The position numbers and the translations under genes were made by a program. A stretch of DNA of 64,000 nucleotides from Eudromia elegans (taxonomy: Eukaryota; Chordata; Aves; Tinamiformes; Tinamidae): the NCBI GenBank assembly GCA_003342815.1, contig PTEX01000199.1:43010-107009 (forward strand), in the 5' to 3' direction. Positions 26,846 to 40,541 of the stretch are shown here, one piece after another (the first letter of the stretch is position 1; each line of letters begins with the position of its first letter). The notes under the pieces are model-generated. The model worked only from the letters and a program-made list of their open reading frames with translations, did no database searches and was not told where the DNA came from.

Positions 26846-29800
26846 AATTCAAAACTAATTTCTCATAATTTCAAATAACAACAAAGATTCTGTAATTTGA
26901 TTACTCTTTTAAACAATTACTAATAAGTTTTTAAAAGTAAGATATTTTCAGATATTTAACATGGCTAAAAGAGGGAAAAAAAAAGAAGAATACAAAGAAA
27001 TAAAATAAGCCAATAATTTACAAGTGCCAGAATTTTGTTATCTTCAAAGTGGAACTCTTGTAACCTGCTCATCTTCACATTTCTCCATCACTGTCAAAAT
27101 TTCTTTTGAAGATTTAAAGAGAAATAATTCTCGTTAACAGAATGAGTTTTCAGAAATACAGTGTGAACTTTTAGAAAGCTGTCCCTTCTAGCAATGCTGA
27201 GAATTCTTATTTTTCTTTCTTATACCCAAAGAAAAAAAATGGATTTCAGAGTTGAACACATCAAAACACGGGACATAAATGCTTATAAGACCCCTGAAAG
27301 TTCCCTTATATCAGCAGCTGCTTCCTTTGCTAATTGTGCTTCCAGGTTTTAGCAGCAGAAAACAAGATATTTATTTGTTACGGGGCAATAAATAGGGCAA
27401 AATCTGTAAGACTAGTAGTAATATGTGATTAGATTTGACTGCTGAGTGATGTCTGCAGGGATTGCTCAGTGATATTAAAAGCTGGAAAACTTCTCCACCC
27501 ATATCCACTTTAATTAGTAGTTACATAACATTAAGTTGCATTGATCAGCTTTAATTTTTCACTTCTCGTAAAAAGAAGTACATTTACTCAAAGAATATAT
27601 ATAATGTTTTCAAACAAACAAATTCTGGGGAGCCTGTATCACATTGCTGTTTTCACAGAGTATTATTCCTACTATCCATATTTACTATATAACACAGATA
27701 TAGCCTAAAACCTACTTACCAAGACTTTTCATGAATTTATATTCATAAAGCAAACAATATGTAGCAAGTTTTACTTTAAAATTATTTTAAGCTATTTTCT
27801 TTCTGTTGAGTAAAGCAGAAAAATCAATCTGATCAATATATTATATCACCATAAAAATGTATTTCAACATGCACTGCAATATATCCCAGTACTTCTAGAT
27901 TTCCTACTGGTGACAGATAGTTTGGTGACAAACTACAGAAATTCTGCATTTTGAGCTATTATACTAATCGCATATCTGTTGAGTATCACTGTAACATTTT
28001 TAAAAGATTATTGAGATTTTTAAAAGTTCAAACCATTCGGGTAATGGCTTGACTTCTATTGCATGCACAATCAATCCTCCATTTAGCAAACATGTTAAAT
28101 GAGTTTAATACGTCTTGTAATTGAGCAGCACCGACAAAGGTGTAAGAGGATCAGTCTATCTGCTCTAGATGATACGATGCAGGACTGGGCAAATATTAAT
28201 AAATTATTTATTGAAAAATATAAGCTTAAAATTATCAATAAGTTCAGGCTAAATTTACTGAGTATGCTGAGGTAGACAAAAACAGAGGGTTAGAAACTAG
28301 GATGCAGAAAAATGGGGTTAAGAGATAGTGATGATTCAACTCCAGCTCATTCTCTAATAAACAGTAAACTGACATAACTTCAGAAGGCACATATGGGAGC
28401 AACTCATGGAATAGTTTAGAAGATTATATATATCATGTATGAGCATAAAACAAGAAAAAGTTCAACCCTTAATGTATGACTGAAATTAAAATTAAGCTAC
28501 TTTAGGAGTTGAAAATTCAAAGGCCTGTAATATTATTACTATACTAAGGAAGTGAGGAGTTCTTGCATATCAAGTATACATTTTTTTTTTTTCCTTTAAT
28601 GTTGAGGATACAAAGGGAAACTTACCGAAAAATCTATGCTGGAAAAATTGATAATTTATCACTCAATAACAATAAACTACTGCAAATCAACCAAATCAGA
28701 CCTCAAGTGGAAAAGGCTTTCCATGAGCCAGTGACTTTCCATCCAGAACACTATACTTGGTAGTAACAGATTGCTAACAATTCAGACATCCTTGGAAAAA
28801 TAATATGGCAGGACAGAGACTGTACTGCAACTTTCTAAAAAATACTTGACAAGATATTAAATAGAACTTAAATACTCTAATTATAACGTGTCATTAATTT
28901 GTTAGCCAATTACACAATGAATGGTATGGAAAGAAAAAACATGCTTTTCCAAAAGTTACGACTCTATAATAGAGTAGAAATGACTTTTCAGATTTGCCAC
29001 TAAAAATCTCTTATTCACACAACCTTTTTCAAGAACCTTCTCATTCCTTTTGCTATGTTCACATAAATCCAATGCAGGTTCAGAAATTATTTTAATGATT
29101 GTATAACCATTCAAAAAGCAGATTGGAAATTGGATTCCGGTTTACATCACTAGTGTTTTCATACACAAACATATCATACATAAAAGAAATATCTCTTAGA
29201 GAAAGTGTGAAAATCCTCATTACTCAGATAATTAAAAACTGGCAGAAACAAAAACATTAACAAATAGATCACAGCTTTCCATGATTTAGGGTAACGTTAA
29301 AATTCTAATTAGAGTAGAACTCAAATTAACTTCTATAAAAAAAGGAATGGTTAAATGGATGAGTCAAATGAGCTCCGGACAGATTCTTTATGTGTAAAGT
29401 CTATGCACAGGGGTTCTTACACACTGCAGACTGTAGATATACGCCTAGTTTTGATAGTCCTCATGTGGGTTACGCACAGGTAGGGCTAAAGCCCTACAAC
29501 TGGGTTACTTGACATCCACATAAATTAAAGCATCCCAACAGTTTGCTGCCAGTAACTACAGTGAACAAGTCAGTGGCTATAAATTATCCTGACAATGTTT
29601 CCTTCTCCCCACGACCTTCTCTGGCAAAATGAGTAGCTGAATTGGAATTCATTAACATTCTTTATCTCTTCAGTAGTTATGCACAGAAGTCATACAGAGG
29701 CTGAGCTATCAAATTCCAATTTACTTTCCAAAACTACTGGACTGCACAGCAGCCAGACAGAGTCAAGCCTCTGATCTATGAACAATTAATGCAGAAACAG

Positions 29801-32800
29801 AGGGTGAAGTGACACAGCATTCCTTTGAAAAACATTGGTTTTGTAGAGACGAAAAAATGTAAATATAAAACCATAAACCTCAAAAATATGTATCTAATTT
29901 ATTTTCTGAGCTTGGACACAGATTTGGGCAAGAATACTGAGCAACCCAGAGCCTTAACATACTCAACTCTTAAATGCTGAACAGTTTGAAAAATCATCTT
30001 AACATATCTACTAAGGTTATCCTTCCCACTATCTCACTACCACTATTCCATAAGCAGGCATTCATCAATGGGTAGCAAAACACCAGAGGATGCAAAAACA
30101 TTTGTGAGGTTTCTTCCATTCCTAAATTCATTTTCCAATTGCTCTAGACATATACTTCTTTCTGACTAGAGCAAAACGAATAAATGTGTACATTTTCTAG
30201 CCGTGACTAGCATGAAGGGAAGAATTAAAAACACAGCACATATTGATCAAGGTGCAGGCAGCAGGGATTGTACTTTCACTAGCAGAGAATAAGTTGCTAT
30301 GTGCATGTATTCCTTATAAAGTGACTGTTACTCCTATTACTCATTCTGTGTCTGTCAGGTACGCATTTGGTCACCCTGCGACTCATTTATGGCTATTGAC
30401 CTACAGTGATCATTTAAGGAGAATTCACATGCATATTTACATCCCAGTCATTACTTTCCAACACTAATATAAAACAAAATGCTAGAGGCTGCAGAACATC
30501 CATAAATACATTTAATGAATCACCACTTCTGTCAAAGCTTTGAAGAGATTTGAAGTTTAAACGATGTCCAATAAAAGCAGCAGGTCAACTAATTCACTTA
30601 GCTCACTTTCTATTTTATCTGCTTCAAAGGAAAGGCAATCTGTGCAATGTACTGCCTCAGCTGCACAGATATTGCTGTTATCTTATGAAGACTTGCCTGC
30701 AAGATTTTCTCAATATTACACAAGGTTTTTCTACTTATTCTGTCATGTAGTGTTAAAATAAAAAGACAGGTCACACATGCACATTAAACGGTGATGAAAC
30801 TTCTCTGTGAGCAGGTTTAACAAATTTTCTATTACACTAAAATAAAGAGAAAAGGCACATTAGAAATTCTGGAATATTCTTTCTATATTAACATAAATTA
30901 ATACATAAACACCAAAACTCGCTGGAATGCAAAGGAAGACAATGTACTTGCAAGACAAAATGAGAAAAACAGACTTGTATCAATGGCAGGTTTACATATT
31001 AAAGAAATGAAAGCTAGATCAAGTCAGAGCTAAGACCAGATCATAGGACATTTGAAGACAAGAAAAATCAGGAAAGCACTGACAATCACCAGATGGAGCC
31101 TTTATTTGCTCTTCTTTTAAAAATATTGAATGATCAAGCCTAATTTGGAGAATATGAAGCAAACCACGATACACATGGTACATGCCCAAACTGTTTACAC
31201 AGTAAGGCAATCCATGAATTCTTATGCACTCTCTCTATATATTCTAGTCACCTGCTACTAACATGAGAGTTCATCTTCATAGAAAATTACATAACAGAAA
31301 AAAAAAGAGGAATGAATCCTCTGTTGTTCAAACTGTTCATCTCTGTTGACTCCTACTTTTTCTTTACCGTTAAAATTGAAAGCTGAAAGCTTTAGATTCC
31401 GCCACAGATGATCCCATAAAAGTGGCATTAAGTTGTTCAAAGAAAACAATTTAGACTTTCATCATTAACCCTTACCAGTCAGAAGTTGCAAAGACCTTTC
31501 TTTCCATTACTTAGCTATCTTAGCTATCTAAAAAGAAAAGTAATTAGTCAATTTAAACTAGTCAAAAATAAAAACTAAAACTTCTAGAGTTCTAGCCGTA
31601 AGAAGGTTACTATAAACACTATAAAAATGAAGTAATGTTTACTCAATTATTTCTTTTCAAAAAATATTTTTTACTGTGAACTTTGTCTGCAAATGGATAA
31701 ACTTTACACATGAAAATTCATTAACTGATTAGCAAAATCTATGAAACATAGCCAAGAAGATCCAGTGATGACTTTTTTTGAAAAGGAAGCAATACTGAAA
31801 AGCTGAGCAGCCTTACAAACACAGCAAATACTAGAGCCAAGAACCCCAAACTGAGAACCCAGTAACTACTACCTTCCATGGAGCTGTTTAGATGTATTCA
31901 CAACATATGCTCCAATTTTTATTAAATCCATTCTGATTCTTTGTGACAGTGAAAAAACAAGCTTCTTTTTTTTTCTTTTTTTCCTAATTAGAAATTTCTT
32001 TAAAATCATCTAAAGAAACCTCTATAATCTTTGATTCTGCTGATAATACTGAAGGTTAGTGCACGCTTAAGTTAGCTTGTTTATGTGCAATTTTGCTGGA
32101 TTTTTCACAATAGCCAGCCCCCCAAAGAAATACATAATTAAAAGATCTAATTAGCCTATAGTCTAAAAGTAATCAGTAGATGAGTTGCTTCTTGTTGGAT
32201 ATTTCATATATAAATTCCGATAGAATTTGTTTCTCAGTGAAAAAAAACAGAAAAAAAACCAAGAACTTAAAACTTTCAGTAACATAAATCTGCTGTAAGC
32301 TGAAACACATGGAGTATCTGTGTCTATAGCATAAATTATATGGTGTGATGCCTTTGCAAGCCCTTTGAATTACAAATATGTCTCTTCAAAATGAATATAC
32401 ACAAACTATCATGTAAGTGCTAATGTTTCTCTGAAACACTGCTATAAAACAGGATAAGAAAAAAAGCAAAAAGTATTTGAAGTTAAAAATAATATATTCT
32501 AAGTTTTTAGAATTCAGAAAATCATATCAATTTTTTACTGTTTCCAAAACTTTCACTTAGCAATTGCTTTGGCATTGAAAAGACATCATATTTTTTCTAT
32601 TAGTTTGTGGTTTGGAAACTGCATGTTTAATCTCTGCCAAGGAACCACATGTTACATAAAATTATGGTATATCACATAATGTGCACTTTATAAAAGACAG
32701 AGTGCTTTTAAATTAAACCTTTTTGCTGGTTGTGCAGAAGATACAACTTTGTATAGTAAGAAGACATTAACTTTTCATCTGTATTTTTCAGCTTCATAAA

Positions 32801-34198
32801 TGAACCAAAACACTGTTCTCCTAACACTGCTGAAGTTACAGATTCATCAGTCAGAATTTCCACTACAAATTCTCACTCTCTAAGTTAAAACACAAGATTG
32901 TTCTTGAGGATGAATATTAACTTCAAATTGTATTTTTGGATCAAATTTTAAATTATTTTTAACCCCAGTATTCTGTAAAATTTTTTTTTAAATATGAAGT
33001 GTCATAGTTTTTGTTTTCCTGTAAGCTGAATAAAACAGAAAAAAGCTCGTTTTACAATCTACATTTTGCAGAGAGGCTATCCAAAATTCAGTTTTAATCT
33101 TTTATTCATTTTAATTAAAAAATGATGCATTCATCTCCGTAAACTAGTTATTACAAACAAGAGAATACAGTTCTGCACACAGAAGAGTATACTCAAAAAG
33201 GGAAACTACACTCATTTTTGCATTATATGGACTTCATGCAGGATATTCTTCCCATATATATGCCAGTATACAGGACTTGCTTCCCATATTTAAAGTAGAC
33301 TTTGTGTCTGTAAGGATGCTAGCAGTCATCTGCTATGTAATGCCTATTTTTAAATTGTCTGGATACGTATTTTTCTATAGCAGATGCCTACGTGTATACA
33401 AAAACAGCTTGTGAAATACATGTAATGAGAATCTAAAACACAGAATGCACCTAATAATGCTACTTTTACTTAAACTCTTGGCTTTGGCTGTCCACAAAAA
33501 CATTTTAAAATCCAAACTCATTTTATTAAGTGGTTACGGTCTCAGCATAATTTAAGCTCCAAACACTACTTTGAGACAGAAGGTCAATAATAGAAAAGGT
33601 TGTAAATTCCAAAAAGCTATTATGAATAATTATTTTAGGAGAATACTTTCTATTCTAGATTGGAGTTTACACTTTGTTGATTTTCTCTGAAAACATAACT
33701 GCAGTCTCATCCTTCTAGAAATTCAGTTTAACTAGGGAACAGGATCTGAAAAAAGCTTAAGCTAAAACACTACCATTCTTTAAACATTTTGGTAAAAATA
33801 GTCGACTATCAGACAGAAATAAATTGAGAGAACTTGCACCTTTGCAAATTCTTTCTTCTATGTCTGTTGTCTTTCTTGATAAATCAAAACTATGATAAGT
33901 ATCAGCTCTAAGACAGGATTCCCATTAACTAGCACTTAATAATATTGAGCAGATATTCAACTTGAAAGCTTTACTCTCATCATGAAATAGCTCGTCATTT
34001 GCATTATTAGTGTATTCTCATACAGGTTCTGCTCATCTTATCACTTTAAATTCTTCTCCAGCTTACATTTCAAATGATCTTCCTGAATGGGATTGGAGAG
34101 AATTTGATCTTTTCTCCTTTTCTCCACTTGAAGCTGATCTTTGCATAATATTTCATGCAACCACAAGTTCAGCAGTTTTCTTGGGGCTGAAAACTTGA

Positions 34199-34222
34199 GA
34201 CTGATGAGTACGCTCATCAGTC
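34199..34222. repeat. Perfect 10-bp inverted repeat with TACG loop
   Basis: GACTGATGAG (34199-34208) and CTCATCAGTC (34213-34222) are exact reverse complements separated only by TACG. An RNA from the + strand would form a 10-bp stem closed by a UACG loop, a member of the UNCG tetraloop family. The closing pair is G-C rather than the preferred C-G. Function is unknown: it is not followed by a T run, and no neighbouring gene explains it. Confidence 0.8.
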
Positions 34223-36187
34223 CTCCTTATGCTCACAATTTCTGCTTCCCAGGGCTGCCCTGGCTTTCTAAGAAACATGAGACCAGCTATTAGCCGAATC
34301 TTAGTGTAGTCCAGGTAACACACCGCAAAATCCTAGCAAGTATTTCCAGTTAACTGTGTGTTGTGTCATGTAACTGTTTTAATATGACTAATCCAATGAA
34401 GTCAAATGACAAAAATATCCACTGAACTCTCTAGAAGACAGTAATTAAAAACTGCAGCTGACTTTGATTTCAATACTCTAACAAGCCATGTAACAAATAC
34501 ATACTGAAATTTGTTAATAATTTAATAGTGGTATTGAAATGTGAATTCCCATTTATGTAAGAAAAAGTCAGGAAAATACACTTTTAAAATGTTCTTGGTA
34601 ATAAACAAAAAATTACTAAATGAATATTTTGACTTTTTTTTAGGACAAAACACAAAAATATGATGGCACTTGTTATTGTACACTTACTTTTATTACCGTC
34701 TTCCTAAATATTTTTGTGTTATCATGCTCACATCTGTGAACTAGTGTTTATCAGCTAATACCACTATTATTTCTACACTATTATGTGTTCTTCAGTAAAA
34801 TTATTTTTCATTTCACTTCATACTCATCTAAAGTGTTCACTTCTTTCCAGTATTAAAGTAGTAGAAGTAATTTCTAGACGTATTCTCACTTAGAACCCAT
34901 TAAACATTCAGCCACAGTGCCATCAAGCTCTTATAAAGAATATCTTAGTGTGATGTAATAATGATCTTCTGGTGAACTCAGGTCTGCAATGTTACGTTTA
35001 CATACTTCATGCTTATAGTTTTCTTCTCTGATCTAATGATAAATGGCTTAAGAGTTTCTACATGCAACACTTCCCTTTTATAAGCATCACTATCACTATC
35101 CTATCTGGCACTACTCAGTTGCTGATGCGACAGCAGAAATAGTCTCAAACTACACATATGAAGAAGGCTGAATACAAAAGAGATCCCAGTTTCAGACAGA
35201 TCTTTCAAATTTCATTAGGATCTCAATGTTAGCTAGATGCCTTTAAGTTTCATTATACTATAATTTCCAACTGAAAAAAAAAGGAGCAAGCACAGGAAAG
35301 ATGTTTTGTTATCACTAAAAGGAAAATTCCTCTGGGAAAAATCAGAATGCAAGCTGCAGTACAGGAAATTGCAACTGCAGTTGTACAGAACCTTCCACTT
35401 TTGTGTTCCTCAATGTTTGTCTAACTTTCTTCACTCTACCATTCCCTGAAAGAGGTTAATGTCTCCAATTGGGTTCACCAAGAAAATAAACAGAAAATCA
35501 ATTTAAAGGTCTAAAATGTATTTATTATCTCTTTTGTTATAAAATGTGCTTAATACATATTTCATTATGCCTATACTGTGCATACAATCACAATTGTCTA
35601 TATTAGCTGCAAATTTTAATCTATGCTGAAAAATATGACATGCATATGACTCCTAGGACTAGTAACAGATACATCTGTAAGGTGGTCTGTACAGCTGCTA
35701 CCATACAAGCCAGGGGAGCATGTGCTAAACTATATAGTGCTAATATGAAGCAGTGGAAAAGATCTTGGTCACAACTCCCTTGTTCCTCTAAATTTACCAC
35801 TCCTACTCCCCTAGGTTGTCCTATGTTGCCTTACACATACATACACACATGTATTCAGTGCTTCTCAAGGCAGAGAAGATAACAGTCCAGGGAAGTGTGT
35901 TCAAACACTCAAAATGCATTCCAGAATATCTGATTGCAATACTGACATGACAGGAAAAAAAGTTCAGAAAACAAACTACAAAGCGTTGGAAGTGTTATGT
36001 AGGGCAATGCCTCAAAGCACCCTGACTGCGACAAGATGACAAGAAAATCTTAACTGAGACTGAATTTAAAAGTCAAAAAAATAGTATGACAAGGAGCCAA
36101 TGAACCAGCTGTGAGCCACTCCAGAAGTGGCTCCGAAGTTTGAGAAGAGGAAAAAAATACAGATTTTCATCAGATAGTGAATAAAAA

Positions 36188-36268
36188 ATGTATATGTATA
36201 TATGTGTATATCTGTATATTTATATATATAATCTATATAAATATACACATGTAAGTATATATATATAT
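36188..36268. repeat. TA-rich microsatellite
   Basis: About 80 bases of interrupted TA/TATG/TATAAA repeats. It produces artificial Tyr/Ile-rich frames on both strands (YIYIY patterns), which are not genes. Alternating TA tracts can extrude cruciforms and vary in length. Confidence 0.85.
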
Positions 36269-38214
36269 GAGGAAGAAAGCCCAAAAGCATGTCTTCAGAG
36301 TTCATCCAAAACCTCTAACACAAATCATTTCACTGTCCTGAGAAAATGGAAAGCAAAATTTCTGGAAAACAAAAAAAAAATTTATCATCCCGGACTTCCT
36401 TGGTCGGAGAGCCGGGTAACAACTCTAATTCATACAAAGCTAGGCTGGCGTTGGCTGGAGTCAGGGAATAGTAGCTGGTTCCTTGGTAACACTTTGTCTT
36501 CCTCTGTGCTGAGGTATGCAATGAAAATTTTGACTGGCATATTTAGGCACTCATTTTGGATGAAAAATCAAGAAAAAGGGAAATACCTCCTTTATTTTCC
36601 TTGTCAGAGCTTTCCTTGCCGAGCTACTGATTGCAATTTTACACTCAGTGCTTACAAATCCAATCTAGATATGAGACTGTATTCTTCAATTTTTAACAAT
36701 ATAGAGATTTAGATTGGACTGAGTACATCTCAGCCAAACCTGCTTTATATGCAGTCACAATTAAATGTAGCTAGTGATCTGGAATGCTATATATGGCTTG
36801 CCACAGACGGTATTAATAGGTAAAGTATATCATAAGACAGGTGGCTGACTTCAGGCAGGCCAGGATATAATTGCCCAAGTCAGAACTTACCCAAAACAGT
36901 AGCTGTGATAATGTCTCCTACCTGAAGAAAGAGTCAAAGTATTCTTACCAACCTCAGTTACCTACTTAATCTGAAATTCATCTCCTTTTGGAATGAAGTG
37001 TCTTTAACATATCTGAAGGGAAGGATTCAAAGAAATTCCTGTTGGCTTTTTACTAAATGGCTTTTTTACCTGTTGTCTTAAACAAGATATTGACTGCTGC
37101 TGCACAACCATTACTGCTTTCCAAAGCATCATGAAAGTAACTCAAAAGTTTTACTTTGAAGGACTAGCCTGGCCTGAACCTACTTGCCTGTAAGACTCAA
37201 CAAAGATGACAGCCAAAGATCATCACGTTGCAATTCGCTTAGAGGGAATGCCTGACAATCATTTAGAAACCAAACCTCACAATATGGCCATATCAAAAAG
37301 CTGGATCCTGGAGCGTCCGTATTAAGAGACAGCTGGTACCAATTTCGATTTCTCCAAATAGTCAAGCTTGAAATAAAAATCATTCTAGGCTCAACAGTGC
37401 CACCCAGAGGCCATCTAACTGCTGGCGAACATGCAAAGTATTCCCTGGAAGTTATTTTATTCGTATAAATAAGTGCTTGTAGTCATTATATCCTATGCAA
37501 TTTCCTCAAATATTTTCAAATACAATTTCAAAAGATTTTGAATATCGCAACAGGCACCTAGAATATGAATCAGTAAAAGAATCTTTTCCATGCTTGCTAA
37601 GACGTGCTTAATTTTTAGACATGAGCCTTGCAAAAGTGTAATTCAAATAAAATAAAAAAATACAGACAACAATCTACGACAATATCAATTCTAGAACATC
37701 AAATTAGCAATAACACGAAAAACGTTATGTGAAGCTTGGTTAAAGTGTTTAGGCTGTAATCCTACAAAATCTAAAATACGTTTAGCTCCACTTCACTACA
37801 GTTATCTAAAATGCCTAATACTGTGGATTTTTACAGAACTAAGGTTTCATACAATTTCTGTAAAATTCATACACTTTTTGCACCACAAAAAGAAAAAAAA
37901 AATGCAACCATGAAATAGTTTGCTTTCATAGGAAAGGGGGATTAGAGCAAAGTCTAGAAACACAGCACTGCTCGTTCATTTAACCTCTGTCATGACAGTT
38001 TCATGAGATTAACAAGGTGTGAAAACCAATGCTAAACTACTTACAAGATGATAAATCATTCAGAGGGAAAGCTGGCTTCTTGGGGATTTAGACTATACAC
38101 TGTTAGCTTTTTAGGTTTGAGATTAAGGACAAAATGCAACTGCCTGCTTTTGAGTTTCCTTTATAAACCCTTATGAAGCAGGAGGGGGAAAAAATAAAAT
38201 AAAAATAAAACCAA

Positions 38215-38850
38215 AACGGCCCCTTTACCCGCGTTCTTAGGTGACGGGACTCGGCGGCGGCGCGGGGGCTGCCGCAGAGCCACAACGGTCACCTCAGCGC
38301 GGCCCGTGGAAGCGTCTCGAAGCGCGAAGGGACCCACCGACAACAGCGCCGCGACACCCGCCCGTGGCGGGGGGAGGGGGGGCGCGCACATGCGCAGAGG
38401 CTGAGCTAGGGAGGCGGGGCCGAGCAAGAGCGAGAGCAGCAGCGCGGCGGCCCTAACCATCGAGGCGCTGCCTAGAGCGGCCGCCACCAGTAAGACGCGG
38501 CCCAGAGCGGTGCTGCTGCGCGGCGCCTGCGCGCACTTTCGTTTCGCGCCGCCTTTGAAACGGTCGCCGCCGCCGGCAGCAGCATGGCGCCTGTGCTGAA
38601 CCTCAACAATGAGGTGAGCTGCGAGCGCTGGTGGCCCTTGGGGTGGCGGCGTGGCGATTGTAGGTGCAGGCGGCGGCCGTTGCTGCGGGTGGTGGTTGCT
38701 GGTGGAGGCGGCGGCGGCCCTTGGGCTTCTTGCAGAGGAGGAGCCGCGGCTGGGGTGTGTCCCGGGCCGCCATGGAGGCCTCTGGTGCCGCGTGCGGTCC
38801 CCAGGCCCTCCTGGGGTGGGGGGTGGCTCGCCCAGGTCCCCATCTGCCTC
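38215..38850 (+). promoter_or_regulatory. SRFBP1: CpG-island promoter of SRFBP1
   Basis: The composition changes abruptly from AT-rich to strongly GC- and CpG-rich at about 38215 and relaxes after about 38850. The first coding exon lies inside. No TATA box is seen, as expected for a housekeeping CpG-island promoter. A GC box (GAGGCGGGGC, 38411-38420) fits Sp/KLF factors. Two NRF1-like sites are visible: GCGCA and TGCGC half-sites two bases apart at 38384-38395, and the palindromic TGCGCGCA at 38528-38535. The transcription start is probably within about 150 bases upstream of the ATG at 38584, but I cannot place it. The many open frames on both strands here follow from the scarcity of AT-rich stop codons. 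Confidence 0.85.
38584..38613 (+). CDS. SRFBP1: SRFBP1 coding exon 1 (residues 1-10)
   Basis: This exon encodes MAPVLNLNNE, ending in GAG before a strong GTGAGC donor at 38614. The ATG has a good initiation context (A at -3, G at +4) and lies in the CpG island. The LNLNNE end matches mammalian SRFBP1, and exon 2 continues with VVKMRK exactly as in that family. SRFBP1 (p49/STRAP) is a nuclear protein that binds serum response factor and modulates its target genes. It carries a Bud22-like region; yeast Bud22 acts in small ribosomal subunit maturation. Only the N-terminal 64 residues of a protein of roughly 430 residues fall in this window. Intron 1 interrupts in phase 0. I am confident of the identity from the three-exon match, less so of the exact untranslated leader. 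Confidence 0.93.
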
Positions 38851-40410
38851 TCTACATCCTGAGTAAATTTGCATCCTGGGCCATAACTTTTCCTCCTCTG
38901 TAAGAAGCTAGGCGTCTTGTATTTCGATTTTTTTTTTCCACATTGCAGCGTCAATTTTATACCAGTCTGGCTTATCCTGGGTTGATTGCACACTTTTTTT
39001 GGTACAGTGTGAGTGACCTAGATGAATAGGCTTTTTATGTGCGTTTAGACTGTTTGTGCTTTATCTGGAGAGCTGTTGATAATCATACTATAAGTGTGCT
39101 GGACCAGTGTCTGTGGATATAAAATGGATATCTCTAAGAATTCTAGATAATTCATAAAATCTCATTACAGCTTCTGTTTTTCATCTGTAGGATAACCAAA
39201 AGTGCAGATTGTATCAGCATTGTGATTTACTTACGCATCTGTAAATGCATTCTGTTACAGTGTGCATTTAAAATTGGTCTTGCAATCAAGGCTGATGCTA
39301 GGCCTGAGAGAATATAACAAGTGGTAGACAGATTATTAGAATAAAAGGTAGATTTTTACAATACAAAATATGTGTGTCTGTGTTGTAACTTAAGCACTAA
39401 AAGCACATGCTATTATTGATAAATGTAAGACCAAGTATAGGTGACTTTCTTATTGAAATGTGCTAGCACATCACTAAAGAAAGGAGAGAGCATTTAACTT
39501 CCTGTTAAAGCAAGAAGCTTCTTGGTTGATCATATTCAGAGATTGCTCATCTGTTAATAAAGAGATACTTTGTATATTAAGCATTATTTAATGAAGAACG
39601 GCCAATTTTTTTCTTTAGGAAAAAACAGAATAGAATATTCCAAATACCAAACTTACCCTACTAGGAAAGTACAAGTTAGTTCTGAGGAAGATCCTTGAAG
39701 CTCCTAGCAGATAACAAATAGGCACTGTCTGATAATAAGTGCATGCTGAGGAATAAGGTTTTGCAAGAAAGGAAATCCCAGTTGCCATGAGGAAGCACAG
39801 CAGGTCAAGGCAGCTAAGAGAAAGATGCTTATTCTTGATGGAACCCTGATGCAAATAGATTAAACTTTCTTTTCTTTACCTGTGCTCTTTCAAAGTGTGC
39901 TTTATTAGCAGCTGTGATGTCTATTAAAATGTAGGGACTAAATATTTATTTATCTGCATGTCTTCTCTGTATTTACAGAGAATTTCTTATAATATTTGAT
40001 TCTCTTTCCTACTAAGGGCAATAAGAGGGAATTTTAGCATTAATAAGGAAATGATTTCAGAAAGTCTAATGGTTTAAACCCACTGCTGGATTTCTTTTTT
40101 TGTATATCCTTTCCCTTTGTTAAGGGAAAGATTTACTGCAATTGAGAAGCAGCTCTGAAATATTCACCTTTGGCCTTTCATAATTAAAAACAAGATAAAA
40201 TCATATAGGTTCTCTCCTTCCTTTCCTCTCCTCTCCCCATCTTAGCTAGGATATATGAAATAATCAAGTTGATCTACAGAAAGAACTGTAAGTATACTTA
40301 AGAAGCTGATAAACTTAGGTGTCTGTCTTGGCTGCATTTGCAGTAGTCATCTAAGGCTTTGCATGTCTAGTAACTAGTTTGGTTAACATTGCATATTTAT
40401 GTTTTTCATA

Positions 40411-40444
40411 AATCATTTCAATGATTTCAATCATTTCAATCAAT
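40411..40444. repeat. Degenerate ATTTCAATC short repeat
   Basis: Three to four imperfect units of AATCATTTCA / ATGATTTCA occur in tandem in intron 1. The pattern is slippage-type with no further role seen. Confidence 0.7.
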
Positions 40445-40541
40445 TTAAAATCAACTTTTTTTTTTTATCCGTTATCTTTTGCTTAAAGAAAAAAGAAAAT
40501 GTTTCTCAGTGATCTACACTGGCACCATTTGTTTATGTTCC

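Larger units (their letters stand above)
26846..38214. other. AT-rich intergenic DNA upstream of SRFBP1
   Basis: I see no supportable gene. Local features are a hairpin at 34199-34222, a 12-base palindrome at 35372-35383 (CAACTGCAGTTG), a TA-rich microsatellite at 36188-36268, and an imperfect RFX-like motif at 36477-36490. The last few kilobases before the CpG island are moderately richer in GC around 36390-36500 and 37160-37430 but show no conserved reading frame. Confidence 0.55.

Noticed and set aside
34199..34222. CTGATGAG next to its reverse complement, resembling the start of a hammerhead ribozyme core
   Set aside because: The conserved GAAA that must follow stem II is absent on either strand, and no stem I/III pairing is evident. 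Only a simple hairpin is supported.
36066..36712. Open frames on both strands rich in Tyr/Ile
   Set aside because: They are translations of the TA microsatellite at 36188-36268.
38161..38874. 237-codon minus-strand open frame across the SRFBP1 promoter, with several other long frames
   Set aside because: GC-rich DNA rarely forms stop codons. The products are Pro/Ala/Arg-rich low-complexity sequence, span the SRFBP1 exon and promoter, and show no domain.
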